This document shows positions 8,346-18,582 of a stretch of 64,000 bases of DNA, piece after piece (positions within the stretch are counted from its first letter, which is position 1; each line of letters begins with the position of its first letter). The DNA comes from Saccharomyces uvarum (Eukaryota; Ascomycota; Saccharomycetes; Saccharomycetales; Saccharomycetaceae), in the NCBI GenBank assembly GCA_947243795.1, contig OX365940.1, positions 744,001-808,000 on the forward strand, read 5' to 3'. Both the position numbers and the translations under genes were made by a program. The notes beneath the pieces are model-generated. The model had not been told where the DNA came from, made no database searches, and worked only from the letters and a program-made list of their open reading frames with translations.

Positions 8346-11300
8346 TTATCTTCTAAATGGAATCTCACTACGGCACAACGGGCATGTATTGTTGCCTGAA
8401 GACCTAAACCATTTGTAAAGACATGCACCATGAAATTTATTCTTACAAGTTGGACAAGTCTTTGAAGGTAGCTTCCTATCCACAGCATGTAAGATAGAGT
8501 AACAAATGGCACATTCCTCAAACCCTGAAAATTGTAAATGAACGTTTTTGGTAAACAACTCCAATGAATCCAACACGGACCCGTTCATACCAATGATTAC
8601 ATGTTGCGTGGACATAATCCATTGTTTCCATTTTTGTTCACTTATACCAACTCTAGAAACACCTGTAACTTGAATATTTGTTAAAGGATAGTTATTTGGT
8701 AATCTGAAGGAGATCTCTAACTTTTGTTCATCAATCAAATAACTTGCTTTAACTTCACTGGTAATATTATTCAATTTGATTGTTAACGCATCATCACTGG
8801 ACGTTAGGCGATCCATCTTAGAATTGATCTCATTAAATTCATTGTTAATCAAAATTGGGGAGATAAATTGAGAGACAAACTTTTCAATATCACTTTGCAA
8901 TGATCTATCTTTAATATTCAACCACCAAGTATTCGTCAGAGAACCAACGTTGTTGAACAATTGATAAAGCGTATGTCCCAACAACTTTTTACACTCCGCA
9001 AAGATATCTTCCTTATATGGCGAGAACCCATTTCCAACGATGTCATACCCTGAAATTTCATCAACACCGACCTGTTTCCAAAATACAGTATCTTGTAAAT
9101 CTATTTGGTCCGTAATAAAATCGAACATTTTATTGATTAAATCAGCCTCCTTTAACTGCTCAATGAATAACTGCCTCATGTTATAAGATGTATCTTGAAA
9201 ATACATCAAAATCAAATGCCAAAACCACAAGTATTTAATAAACGAATTTTTATCTTCATATTCAAGGTACTCTTTTGGTACATCTCTGGTCACTTTTAAT
9301 AACAGCTCTGCAGGTAACTTGAATTTAGAGTTCACGTCATTATTAGAGTCACCGTTATCTTCATCTGATGCAGCTTGTTTTTGAACTTTCAATTCGTATT
9401 CAATTATGATCTCTTGTTGCGTTTCCACGATCAAAGATCCCAAAACACTTGTTAAAAGTCTTGATTGATTGATGTTTTCACCACTATACTTGTCGCATAA
9501 GACGGTATTAAATATCCTTTCGTATTGGGGCTTTAAATTTCTCAATTTCATTGAGGAAATGACCTTGTGCAATTTTTTGTAAAAAATTGTGGAGACTTGG
9601 TTATTCCTTTCTTGACTATAATTTAAGAAAATCAATTCAATTAAATTTTCGAAGATTTCTTCACCGTATTCTGATGATTCTTTATCATTTCTGTGAGTGC
9701 TCAATGTATCATATAAGTTCAAACAGGAAGAACGCAACTCCAATAGATACAAAGTGTCATCAAGTTGGCACATTGATAGAGAATCGGCAACCAACCTTTC
9801 AGATATTTCAAAAGCTGTTACACCCAACTCTCTAACCCCCCCAAATTTCAGTAACTTGGTAAAAAATTCTAGCAATGCCAGCCTAACAGTAATGAAGCTA
9901 GGTTCATAGGCAAGATCACTATCTAGCCATTTTCCTATCGAACTAAACACCATGCTTAATCTTTGTGGTGCTATAGGAACGAATTGGTCACCTGCGTCTG
10001 ATATATCCAACAAGTTATTCAAAAGTATTAACGATTTGAACTCACGGTCGACTAGTTCATTTTCTCTAATTCCGATTAGTTGAGACGCCAACAATGTTCT
10101 TGATTTGGTCATTTCGTCTTTGGAGTTCGCCCTATTGAACACTAGGAGGAGAATAGCACATAATAAGTAATCATTATCAGAAGACTTCTGATTCCTTACA
10201 GTCTTAGAGATGTGACTCTCGACCGATGGCAATAGTTCGTTTAGTTTTGCAGATGAAACTGTGTCCATGCCATTCAACAAAACTTTATATAATATTCTTG
10301 AATAATAGAAAAAGTAGGCATGATTACTTTTTGCAACACTATCCGTAAACAGAGAACCATCGTCATCAGCAGGGTGCGTGATGCTTTCGATAACAGTAGA
10401 GAAATCAGAATTTATTTTGCCATGTTTGAAAAAAGTATGGTCAAAATCGTAAAATGAATCATTTGGTTCGGCTGAGAGACAATTATAGTCTGTGACTGCC
10501 TCAGAAACAGTTGTTATAAATGCAATGATACGATTGTTGATATATTCTGGTAGTACTTCGAGCAGTGCATCTAGGAATAAGGCATGCTTGATCAGTTTTT
10601 GCATGCTTGCTAAATCAAGAGGGTTGTCATCCGTAACAAGTAAATGTGTGTTTAAACCTAGAATATTCACTAAAGAAGATCTGTAGTCAATCGTTGGGAC
10701 ATATTTGACAAAAAGATCAATTATATCAACAGGGAAAAACGTCGAAGAAGTATCACTGCAGCTGCTTATCAACTCTACGGTATGTCTAATGTATTTCTCT
10801 TTTGTAGTAGGGCTAAAATGGCCTTGAACATATTGCAAAATAACGTGTGCCAAAAGATCAGCAATTCCAGGGTTTCCTTTAGCTAACTGTAATGATGACT
10901 TAAAGAGTTCTTCATTAGCTTCTTCGGCAACTTTATACAAAGCACAGAAAAGAAAGTCCGTATTTAGGAGCAGCATTGAAAGTACGTCTTTATTCAACTT
11001 CGGTAAAATACCGCAAAATAGTTCAATCTGTTGATTAGCAACAGCACTGTGATAAAGCATGGTGATATTTTTTTGATTTAAAAATCTGTTTTTACCTTCG
11101 AATAATTTTCCATTGTCATCGAATTTGTAGTCTTTGATATAATCCTCAATGTATGATTGCATATCAAGGGAATCTAAGCTCAATAATTGTCGATAAACGT
11201 CATCATTTAGCTCATTCAATGTCTTCAATATTATAGTTTTTGGAATATCAAGAGAAAATGCAGCGGTGAAAAAATCTTCCAATGAAGTTATTGCATCTTC

Positions 11301-13028
11301 ATTTTCCTCAAAAAAGGTAGAATTTGAATAATGTGTCATGATACCAGCAAGGTTTTGATATGATGTTTCTTCAACCCAGGTTGGAATATCATACATAAGC
11401 TTTTTAATCTTATCACTCAGGAAATCCATATCAGAATCCAGAAAGTAATTATAAACTTCAAATATACCCTCATATCTGGTAAAGACGTTTGAAGGATCTG
11501 TTTGAATTAATTCGGAAAGGAAGTTAAACAAGGAAATAACTGCTGATTCGTTGTTGGGGGCGATTACCAACAAAGCAAATGTGTTCTTTTCGTAGTATTC
11601 TTTGCTCTGTCTCGTTTCATCGTCTGATTTGAAATAACTTTCAATTTCTTTTTCCCACTTATCAGATGGAAGAGCACTACAAAGAGTATGGTTTAAGGAC
11701 GTGAACTCAGCTAAAGATTTACCGTTGGATAAGGTGTTCAAAATCTCTAACTCCGTTATTTCTTTCACCTTTTTTTCAGATGAATCATCAGCAAACTTTA
11801 AAAAATTTACCCAGAACTCATTAAGAATTTCAGCACCATTTCTACCAAAGAAGGTCTTTTCATTAAGTTTTTGAATCGCCTTTTGCCAAATTGGAAGCCA
11901 TTCGAGATCATAATCAAGAAAATCATGCTTTTTAGTTGAGGTATATAGTGTTAACATACTCTTGAAAAACCCTGGAGATGGCGTAGTGCAAGAGATCGAC
12001 AGAAACCCGATCAATTTGTCTTTGGAGGATTTATCGTATGTCCAAATTTTCCCGTCTTTATAATTATCTAAAGTGGCTAGAAGATTTATTATGGATGGAA
12101 CCACAGGAGATACTTTCAAAATATTCTTTGACGAGACATGCGCTAACGATTTAAACAACTTCTTTGTCGATAGCTTCAGTGTATCTTTGTGAGAGCCCAT
12201 GTACCCGCTTATATAAAGAACATCAATCAGTTGAATAACCGATTCATATGTCTTTGTATTTTGGTTGGCTTTCAGATTCAATAATTTCCAGATTGACTCA
12301 TCAGAAAGAATAGCCTTATAAGAGGATTTATGTTCAGAGATATCTTTATTGTAAACCAGAAGTTTAATCAACAGCAACACCGCACTCGCCATAATCCTTT
12401 GATATCTAAATCCAGATTCCTCTTTGGTTGAGTAGCGTTCATCAGAAATGGTTTCTTCATTTTCGTTCACAACAATTTCCTTTACTAAATCCAATAGTTG
12501 TTCCTGAAAGACAACCCACAGGGCATTTATCTTTGCTGGATCCTTATTAAAGCAATCCGTTAATTCGTTGCAACAAGGTTTGGCCACACTATAATCTAGT
12601 TCGCATGTACCTAGAAGAATTAGAGGAATAAGATCCTTCAAAAATTTCGATATTTTTTTTTTGAGGGTTTTGACCAGTTTTAGAGTGATTTGGTGAGATT
12701 GTAGTCTGATACCCTTTGAATCACTAACTATCAGTTTAGCATATACCTGCGACCAACAAAGAAGAAAAATATCGTCAAAAAGATACTCATTTTGCTTAAA
12801 ATCGTTAATTAAATTTGAAAGGTCCATCAAGGCCTTCTCCTTTGTAGTTTCATCTCTTTTCAAAAGAGATTTAAAGATAAGCTTCAATTCGTTTGAGGAT
12901 AGAGAATTCAAAAGACTTGGGTCGGGTGAACAATCGAAGTAGTTTAACGATATTCTAACACCATTGTGGCCCAATCCTAAATCCGTGTTATACTGCTGAA
13001 ATGTGTTAACTCCACCAAATGACATCAA
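8346..13028 (-). CDS. RKR1: RING E3 ubiquitin ligase Rkr1/Ltn1 (listerin)
   Basis: Rkr1 (Ltn1, listerin) ubiquitinates stalled nascent chains on 60S subunits in the ribosome quality control complex with Rqc1, Rqc2 and Cdc48. The 1560-residue length matches S. cerevisiae (1562). Most of the protein is helical HEAT/ARM-like repeat sequence. The RING-variant domain occupies the last 55 residues (about 1506-1560), beginning CAICYSIL and continuing CPTCKNKFHGACLYKW and CPLCRSEIP, which supplies the zinc-binding Cys/His set. The N-terminal block MMSFGGVNTFQQYNTDLGLG is the conserved listerin NTD start that contacts the 60S subunit. The second Met (residue 2) is an alternative start. Confidence 0.97.
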   Translation of the reverse strand: MMSFGGVNTFQQYNTDLGLGHNGVRISLNYFDCSPDPSLLNSLSSNELKLIFKSLLKRDETTKEKALMDLSNLINDFKQNEYLFDDIFLLCWSQVYAKLIVSDSKGIRLQSHQITLKLVKTLKKKISKFLKDLIPLILLGTCELDYSVAKPCCNELTDCFNKDPAKINALWVVFQEQLLDLVKEIVVNENEETISDERYSTKEESGFRYQRIMASAVLLLIKLLVYNKDISEHKSSYKAILSDESIWKLLNLKANQNTKTYESVIQLIDVLYISGYMGSHKDTLKLSTKKLFKSLAHVSSKNILKVSPVVPSIINLLATLDNYKDGKIWTYDKSSKDKLIGFLSISCTTPSPGFFKSMLTLYTSTKKHDFLDYDLEWLPIWQKAIQKLNEKTFFGRNGAEILNEFWVNFLKFADDSSEKKVKEITELEILNTLSNGKSLAEFTSLNHTLCSALPSDKWEKEIESYFKSDDETRQSKEYYEKNTFALLVIAPNNESAVISLFNFLSELIQTDPSNVFTRYEGIFEVYNYFLDSDMDFLSDKIKKLMYDIPTWVEETSYQNLAGIMTHYSNSTFFEENEDAITSLEDFFTAAFSLDIPKTIILKTLNELNDDVYRQLLSLDSLDMQSYIEDYIKDYKFDDNGKLFEGKNRFLNQKNITMLYHSAVANQQIELFCGILPKLNKDVLSMLLLNTDFLFCALYKVAEEANEELFKSSLQLAKGNPGIADLLAHVILQYVQGHFSPTTKEKYIRHTVELISSCSDTSSTFFPVDIIDLFVKYVPTIDYRSSLVNILGLNTHLLVTDDNPLDLASMQKLIKHALFLDALLEVLPEYINNRIIAFITTVSEAVTDYNCLSAEPNDSFYDFDHTFFKHGKINSDFSTVIESITHPADDDGSLFTDSVAKSNHAYFFYYSRILYKVLLNGMDTVSSAKLNELLPSVESHISKTVRNQKSSDNDYLLCAILLLVFNRANSKDEMTKSRTLLASQLIGIRENELVDREFKSLILLNNLLDISDAGDQFVPIAPQRLSMVFSSIGKWLDSDLAYEPSFITVRLALLEFFTKLLKFGGVRELGVTAFEISERLVADSLSMCQLDDTLYLLELRSSCLNLYDTLSTHRNDKESSEYGEEIFENLIELIFLNYSQERNNQVSTIFYKKLHKVISSMKLRNLKPQYERIFNTVLCDKYSGENINQSRLLTSVLGSLIVETQQEIIIEYELKVQKQAASDEDNGDSNNDVNSKFKLPAELLLKVTRDVPKEYLEYEDKNSFIKYLWFWHLILMYFQDTSYNMRQLFIEQLKEADLINKMFDFITDQIDLQDTVFWKQVGVDEISGYDIVGNGFSPYKEDIFAECKKLLGHTLYQLFNNVGSLTNTWWLNIKDRSLQSDIEKFVSQFISPILINNEFNEINSKMDRLTSSDDALTIKLNNITSEVKASYLIDEQKLEISFRLPNNYPLTNIQVTGVSRVGISEQKWKQWIMSTQHVIIGMNGSVLDSLELFTKNVHLQFSGFEECAICYSILHAVDRKLPSKTCPTCKNKFHGACLYKWFRSSGNNTCPLCRSEIPFRR

Positions 13029-13357
13029 AAATCTGTTGTACTTTCTTTTTTTGACGGTTTAACAGATTTAGTGCTTCAAGATACACTTGTTTGACCTTTA
13101 AATCTTGAACTTTCACTATGACGTTTTTTCCCTTCACTTTTGCTTTCATTTTTCACTTTTTCCTTCTGCGGGCGTTGTTCCGACGCTGTACTAAACAGTG
13201 AAAAATTAACAAATTTGAGTGCGTAAGTATATTCCGACTTGAAAGGACTTAAAAATAGCAGAAATTATTGCCTAACACAGGGAACTGGTGGTAGTGAAAG
13301 ATACTTTGAGTGATTCGTTTTGATTTACAAAAAAATTGGCCAGTTTAAAAAAATATT

Positions 13358-13430
13358 TGGACGAGTCCGGAATCGAACCGGAGACCTCTCCCATGCTAAG
13401 GGAGCGCGCTACCGACTACGCCACACGCCC
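13358..13430 (-). tRNA. tA(AGC): tRNA-Ala, anticodon AGC
   Basis: The reverse strand reads as the classic yeast alanine tRNA: acceptor GGGCGTG, A box TGGCGTAGTCGG, anticodon AGC in CTTAGCATG, B box GGTTCGATTCC, and discriminator A at 13358. The G3:U70 pair that specifies alanine is present. A T-run for Pol III termination follows on the minus strand. No intron. The corresponding S. cerevisiae gene lies at the same place between RKR1 and GAD1. Confidence 0.97.
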
Positions 13431-13518
13431 ATGTGTTTCTTGTTTATTACCCTTCGCATAGAAGACTCCACCATAGCGTTACTGGGAGTTTACATGGTTT
13501 CTCCGCTGTCGTTTTTCG

Positions 13519-13850
13519 TATTGAGTTTTAAAGTTGTATGATGATCTTTGGGATTCATTAATTCTTAATGTTATAATATTACGTATATAGATTATACTAG
13601 ATATTCTCCTCATGGATTTAGGAATCCACAAAAAGGAATCTGCCATTTTGCATAATATTATGAATGATTCTGTTCCTCTTTTTACATGTTATCATTCATT
13701 GACCCTATTACAATATCAATCCTTGCGCTTCAGCTTCCATTAATTTCGATGACAGTTTGAATCTTAATTTACTGCTCTTGTAATTTATGTCATCTTTTAA
13801 CACCGTATATAATAGTAATAGATGGACGATAGTTTAATCTTGTTCCAACA
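13519..13850 (-). mobile_element. Solo LTR, Ty1/Ty2 delta-like, upstream of tRNA-Ala
   Basis: On the minus strand this about 330-bp stretch begins TGTTGGAACA. It carries the delta-LTR landmarks TATACGGTGTTA, GTAATAGGGTCAATGAAT, GATTCCTAAATCC, GAGGAGAATATCTAG and AATCCCA. The pentamer TTTCG occurs on both sides (13514-13518 and 13851-13855), consistent with a 5-bp target duplication. It starts about 90 bp upstream of the tRNA-Ala gene, the usual Ty1-class target zone, and ends about 330 bp upstream of GAD1. There is no internal Ty sequence, so it is a solo LTR left by LTR-LTR recombination. It is diverged from the second LTR in this window, suggesting it is not recent. Confidence 0.88.
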
Positions 13851-14176
13851 TTTCGCTCATGCACATCTTACTCAATCGAGACTGTTTCACTCTATTCTAC
13901 GTTCTATGCTCGCTTCTCTGACTATTAAGCGGCCCCCAAACATAATTCAATATTCTTACCCCAAGTAGTAAGATTGTTCTTGCCTCTTACTTCTAGGGAT
14001 GTTTCGGGGCCGCATAAACCAGAAAAAGGGGATTATGCCAAGCAATGCAAATCTTTGAAATATAAAAGAAGTGAAAGATTCAAAATGAATTAAAATCTGA
14101 ATTTCTTTCTTTCCTTGATATGTTGAAATAAGCCAAGCAATCGCATTTTAAACCGGCCTTTGCAACATAAGTAACG
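13851..14176 (+). promoter_or_regulatory. GAD1 promoter region
   Basis: A promoter-sized gap lies between the solo LTR and GAD1. It contains an AGGGG stress-response core at 14027-14031, a CGGGGCCGC block near 14004 and a TATA-like ATATAAAAG near 14060. This fits a stress-linked metabolic gene; factor binding is inferred. Confidence 0.45.
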
Positions 14177-15919
14177 ATGCTACACAGACACAAGTCAAAG
14201 CAAAACAAGTCCGAAAATCAAGTTGGTCGCGACTTGGCAGGGTTGCAATTGCTTTCCAATGACATTCAAAAATCTGCTATCCAACAGGGCCATCCATCAA
14301 CGAAGGGGAATGCTGAATCTCAGGGCATGGCTAACAAGTATTCGGTTCCTAAACAAGGACTGCCTGCTGATTTATCCTACGAATTGATTCATAATGAGTT
14401 AACACTTGATGGTAATCCGCATTTGAATTTGGCCAGTTTCGTGAATACATTCACAACAGACCAAGCCAAAAAGCTTATTCATGAGAATTTGACCAAAAAC
14501 TTGGCTGATAACGATGAATACCCGCAACTGATTGACTTGACCCAGCGTTGTATTTCCATGCTGGCTCAATTGTGGCATGCTAGTCCCAATGAGGAGCCAA
14601 TGGGCTGTGCCACTACTGGTTCCAGTGAAGCAATCATGCTTGGTGGGCTCGCCATGAAAAAAAGATGGGAGCACAGGATGCAGGATGCCGGTAAAGATAT
14701 TTCCAAACCAAACATTATAATGTCCTCTGCATGCCAGGTGGCTCTGGAGAAATTTACAAGATATTTCGAAGTGGAGTGCAGATTGATTCCGGTTTCTAGC
14801 AAAAGCCACCATATGCTAGACCCCGAATCGCTATGGGACTATGTGGACGAAAACACCATTGGCTGTTTTGTCATCCTAGGGACTACCTACACCGGCCATT
14901 TGGAAAACGTGGAAGAAGTCGCTGACGTGTTGTCTCAAATTGAATCCAAGCATTCCGACTGGAGTAACGTTGATATTCCTATCCACGCAGACGGTGCCTC
15001 TGGTGGGTTTATCATTCCATTTGGCTTTGAAACAGAAACCATGAAAAGCTATGGTTTGGAACGTTGGGGGTTCAATCACCCACGGGTGGTTAGTATGAAC
15101 ACTAGTGGTCATAAATTCGGGTTAACTACTCCCGGTCTGGGTTGGGTGTTATGGAGGGATGAATCTTTATTACCTAATGAATTGAGATTCAAGTTAAAGT
15201 ATCTTGGTGGTATCGAAGAGACTTTTGGTTTGAATTTTTCAAGACCAGGGTTCCAAGTCGTCCATCAATATTTCAATTTTGTTTCTCTTGGTTATTCGGG
15301 ATACAGAGCGCAGTTCCAAAATTCCTTGTTTGTGGCAAGAGCGTTTTCTTTCGAACTGTTGAATTCTAGTAAACTGCCTGGATGTTTTGAAATTGTTAGT
15401 AGTATCCATGAAAGCATCAAGAACAGCTCGGTGCCAAATAAAGTCGGTGAATACTGGGAACGCCCACAAGTGTATAAACCAGGTGTGCCTTTGGTGGCTT
15501 TCAAATTATCCCAAAAATTCCATGAGGAGTACCCCGAAATCCCACAGGCAATTCTTTCTTCTCTGTTAAGAAGCAGAGGTTGGATCATACCGAATTATCC
15601 ATTACCGAAGGCTACAGACGGGTCCGATAAGAAAGAAGTGTTGAGAGTGGTTTTCAGGACCGAGATGAAACTGGATTTGGCACAGTTGTTGATTGTTGAC
15701 ATTGAGAACGTTTTGACGAAGTTGATTCAGAGTTACGAAAAGGTCTGCCAACACATAGACGCTATCTCTGAACAAACACCGGAACGTAAGAGTTCTTTTA
15801 TTTACGAAATGTTGTTGGCGTTGGCGTCTCCACAAGAAGACATTCCAAATCCAGAAGAAACCATAAGAAAGAAGAAGCTAGAAGAAAGAACAACAAGAAA
15901 TTACAGAGGAACTTGCTAA
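14177..15919 (+). CDS. GAD1: Glutamate decarboxylase Gad1
   Basis: Gad1 is a pyridoxal-phosphate enzyme that converts glutamate to GABA and CO2. This is the first step of the GABA shunt and contributes to oxidative-stress tolerance. The 580-residue protein (585 in S. cerevisiae) has the group II decarboxylase fold. The PLP-binding lysine is K313 in NTSGHKFGL, and the upstream HADGASGGF motif holds the cofactor-stacking Asp. The N-terminal 50 residues are basic and polar, and the C-terminal tail is rich in Lys, Arg and Glu, as in the yeast family. Translation starts at the first ATG after GTAACG. Confidence 0.97.
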   Translation: MLHRHKSKQNKSENQVGRDLAGLQLLSNDIQKSAIQQGHPSTKGNAESQGMANKYSVPKQGLPADLSYELIHNELTLDGNPHLNLASFVNTFTTDQAKKLIHENLTKNLADNDEYPQLIDLTQRCISMLAQLWHASPNEEPMGCATTGSSEAIMLGGLAMKKRWEHRMQDAGKDISKPNIIMSSACQVALEKFTRYFEVECRLIPVSSKSHHMLDPESLWDYVDENTIGCFVILGTTYTGHLENVEEVADVLSQIESKHSDWSNVDIPIHADGASGGFIIPFGFETETMKSYGLERWGFNHPRVVSMNTSGHKFGLTTPGLGWVLWRDESLLPNELRFKLKYLGGIEETFGLNFSRPGFQVVHQYFNFVSLGYSGYRAQFQNSLFVARAFSFELLNSSKLPGCFEIVSSIHESIKNSSVPNKVGEYWERPQVYKPGVPLVAFKLSQKFHEEYPEIPQAILSSLLRSRGWIIPNYPLPKATDGSDKKEVLRVVFRTEMKLDLAQLLIVDIENVLTKLIQSYEKVCQHIDAISEQTPERKSSFIYEMLLALASPQEDIPNPEETIRKKKLEERTTRNYRGTC

Positions 15920-16221
15920 TTTGGCAAATTTTCTATATTTATGTATGCTGTGTAGTAGTGCTATTTAGGTAAGTCTGCCAGGCAACGAACGGGATTGTTC
16001 ATTTTCCTTCCTTATTAAGTAAGCCCTTTTATGCTGTTCTTCGCCGCTGCAAGGAAAAATAAGGGAAAGTGTGCTTAAAGGGACAAAGGGATCTGGCCCA
16101 GATGAAAACATATAAAACCGGATACAGTAAGGCACAAAGTGCGACTTGAAACTACCAACACCTTACATAATTCAGCTTGTAAATCATCATTTGCCTATAA
16201 ACAACTACATAAACGCAAGAC
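15920..16221 (+). promoter_or_regulatory. GAD1 3' end and GTO3 promoter
   Basis: This is a 302-bp tandem intergenic region. A TATA-like ATATAAAAC occurs near 16110, about 110 bp before the GTO3 ATG. Nothing else is supported. Confidence 0.4.
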
Positions 16222-17322
16222 ATGTCAAGTAAATCGTTTAGTAATGAAAAGGGCGAGTTCAAGGGACAATCATCAATCTTCCGAGAGATGATTTCTTCTG
16301 AACACCCGGTCTACAAGCCCGCTAAGGGCAGATACTGGTTATACGTGGCGCTGACATGTCCCTGGGCGCACAGGACATTGATCACAAGAGCCTTGAAAGG
16401 ACTGACTTCTGTGATCGGATGCAGCGTAGTGCACTGGCATCTGGATGACAGAGGCTGGAGGTTCGTGGAAGCGGGAGACGAAAAAACCGATAAGAGGAAC
16501 TGGTTTGACGTCGCAGGCGGTATCACCTCAATAAGACTAAACAATAGCACGCCCGCGGCCGGCATCTGCAATGACTCGCACAGGCTCTTGACGGACGGCA
16601 CGGACGAACCGCACTACGGGTACAAGAGGCTGAGCGAGCTGTACTTCAAGACCAAGCCAGACTACGACGCGAGGTTCACCGTGCCCGTTCTGTGGGACTT
16701 GAAAACACGCACGATTGTCAACAACGAAAGCAGCGAAATCATCAGGATCCTGAACTCGTCTGCGTTTGACGAGTTCGTCGGAGACGAACCTCGTCAAGTC
16801 AACCTGCTGCCCCAGTTCTTGCAGCCACAGATCGAAGAGTTCAACTCATGGGTGTACGATAACATCAACGTCGGCGTCTACAAGGCCGGGTTCACAGAGA
16901 GCGCCGAGGCCTACGAGAGGGAGGTGACCAACCTCTTCTACTACCTCGACAAACTGGAAACCCTGCTACGCGAGAAATACGCAAGACTAGAGGCGGAGTA
17001 CGGCGAGAACAGCAAAGACAAGATCCTGGCCCACTACTACGTCGTCGGTGACCGCCTAACCGAGGCGGATGTAAGACTGTACCCAACGATAATAAGATTC
17101 GACGTAGTCTACCATCAGCACTTCAAGTGCAATCTCGCCACCATCAGAGACGGGTACCCCAGTATCCATACGTGGCTAAGAAACATGTACTGGCGCCACA
17201 ATGCGTTCCAGCACACCACGGACTTTAACCACATAAAGCTCGGATATACCCGGTCACAACCACGGATCAACCCGCTTGGCATCACCCCGCTGGGGCCCAA
17301 ACCTGACATCATACCTATATAA
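16222..17322 (+). CDS. GTO3: Omega-class glutathione transferase Gto3
   Basis: Gto3 is a cytosolic omega-class glutathione transferase with thiol-transferase and dehydroascorbate-reductase-type activity. It is related to Ecm4/Gto2 and Gto1. The 366-residue length equals the S. cerevisiae protein. The active-site motif is CPWAHR with the catalytic cysteine at residue 46, in a thioredoxin-like N-terminal domain. NNESSEIIR (SNAIL/TRAC-type glutathione-binding region) and the GDRLTEADVRLYPTI signature of the all-helical C-terminal domain follow. The gene is noticeably G/C-richer than most of the window. Confidence 0.95.
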   Translation: MSSKSFSNEKGEFKGQSSIFREMISSEHPVYKPAKGRYWLYVALTCPWAHRTLITRALKGLTSVIGCSVVHWHLDDRGWRFVEAGDEKTDKRNWFDVAGGITSIRLNNSTPAAGICNDSHRLLTDGTDEPHYGYKRLSELYFKTKPDYDARFTVPVLWDLKTRTIVNNESSEIIRILNSSAFDEFVGDEPRQVNLLPQFLQPQIEEFNSWVYDNINVGVYKAGFTESAEAYEREVTNLFYYLDKLETLLREKYARLEAEYGENSKDKILAHYYVVGDRLTEADVRLYPTIIRFDVVYHQHFKCNLATIRDGYPSIHTWLRNMYWRHNAFQHTTDFNHIKLGYTRSQPRINPLGITPLGPKPDIIPI

Positions 17323-17996
17323 ATTTTTTTTTTTTTTCAATTAGCACGCACGCTGTGCAATATAACACAATGAGAACCAAGCAGTCGGATCTATTTTCAG
17401 AGCAGAAGGGAGAGGGGCGAGGGGGGTAGGAAGTCACTCACTCCTCTTCCCTTTATAATCCCGGACCCGAGGCCCCCTTTCCCCGCACGGTTTCTTCCTT
17501 TCTTTCTTTTCTCCTTGGGACAAACGCAGTGTGACTAAAGGATGCTGGCTTCCTCATGGCTGATTGATCCTAAAACAGCAACAGCGCCACCGCGGCCCGG
17601 AACGGTTCCCTCTGGATGGTTCTAGAACGCCGGCTATGGCCCTAACAATACCAATAATACGCGCATTTTTGCTAGCGCCGCCGTGTGCTGCCGCACCGCC
17701 CCTTTCCTAAATAGGGAGGCGCAGTTTATCGGTGGTGCTCTACTCCTCCTATTCGGGCAAGCCCCTTTCTCTTTTCGGCCAGAGGCTGCAGCAGGCTGCA
17801 CCGGAGAATAGAGCGATAAGGGATGTGACTTTTCATGAGAGACTTAGCAGGCCAGGCAACGTTAGCCAAAATAACTTTTGACATATAAAAGGGACAACCT
17901 GCCGCTTTCCATACTCATATTTCTCGCTCTCTTCTATTCAATTCGGTCTTGTCCCGAGCAGAACAAACCAAATCATACAAACAACCCTATATTAAA
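17323..17996 (+). promoter_or_regulatory. HOR7 promoter with heat-shock and stress elements
   Basis: This region upstream of HOR7 is unusually rich in G/C blocks. It contains a tail-to-tail heat-shock element TTCTAGAA at 17620-17627, with a neighbouring GGAACGGTTCC palindrome at 17599-17609. Several CCCCT/AGGGG stress-response cores lie near 17412, 17419, 17699 and 17762, and a TATA box (TATAAAA) at 17884-17890. This matches strong, stress-induced expression of HOR7. A T-run just after the GTO3 stop probably aids its 3' end. Confidence 0.55.
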
Positions 17997-18173
17997 ATGA
18001 AGTTATCTCAAGTTGTCGTTTCCGCTGTCGCCTTCACCGGTCTAGTAAGTGCTGCCAACAGCTCCAACTCCTCAAGCTCCAACGCTGCTCAACCAATTGC
18101 TGGTTTGAACAATGGTAAGGTCGCCGGTGCCGCTGGTGTTGCCCTTGCTGGTGCTTTAGCCTTTTTGATCTAA
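17997..18173 (+). CDS. HOR7: Small hydrophobic stress-response protein Hor7
   Basis: This 58-residue product starts MKLSQVVVSAVAF and ends in the hydrophobic run GVALAGALAFLI. A signal-peptide-like N-terminus is followed by a Ser/Asn-rich linker and a C-terminal membrane-type helix. S. cerevisiae Hor7 (59 aa, Ddr2-related) is a very abundant membrane protein induced by hyperosmotic and other stresses; its overproduction affects calcium sensitivity. The frame is open further upstream to 17949, but the ATG at 17997, preceded by TATTAAA, is the family start. Codon use is strongly biased to optimal codons, as expected for a highly expressed gene. Confidence 0.95.
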   Translation: MKLSQVVVSAVAFTGLVSAANSSNSSSSNAAQPIAGLNNGKVAGAAGVALAGALAFLI

Positions 18174-18582
18174 GTCTAGACTTTTTTTAGAATTCATTGA
18201 AAGGAAAGGAGAAGCAAGCTGTAGAGGGTGGGCTCACCCTCTATGACCTTTTTCCATTTTTTTTGTTGGAGATCTAGGTCATGTCAAGAACTTTGGTCAA
18301 ATGTCTCCGATGATTTCTCGGTGTGCAGTATGATATTATCTTTTTTTACCTCGTCGGTAAAAAGACGAAAACAAAAAAACCCCAAAAAAAAAGTACTTTT
18401 TTCAAGTATATAATATAGTATATTAAATAATTTTAATCGAAAAATTTTCTCCTGAAGAACTCATAGGCTATTCAAACACAAGCGATCATTCATTGAATAT
18501 ATAATTTTATAAAAGGTAGCATAAGCAGAGAGACTACACAGAGAGGGAAAGCTAAATAGGGAAAACCAAAAAAAAACACCTG
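18174..18582. other. Convergent intergenic region HOR7 / YMR252C
   Basis: This 409-bp stretch holds the 3' ends of two convergent genes, with T-runs and TATA/ATATA-rich polyadenylation-type sequence around 18410-18440. No gene or element is visible. Confidence 0.4.
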
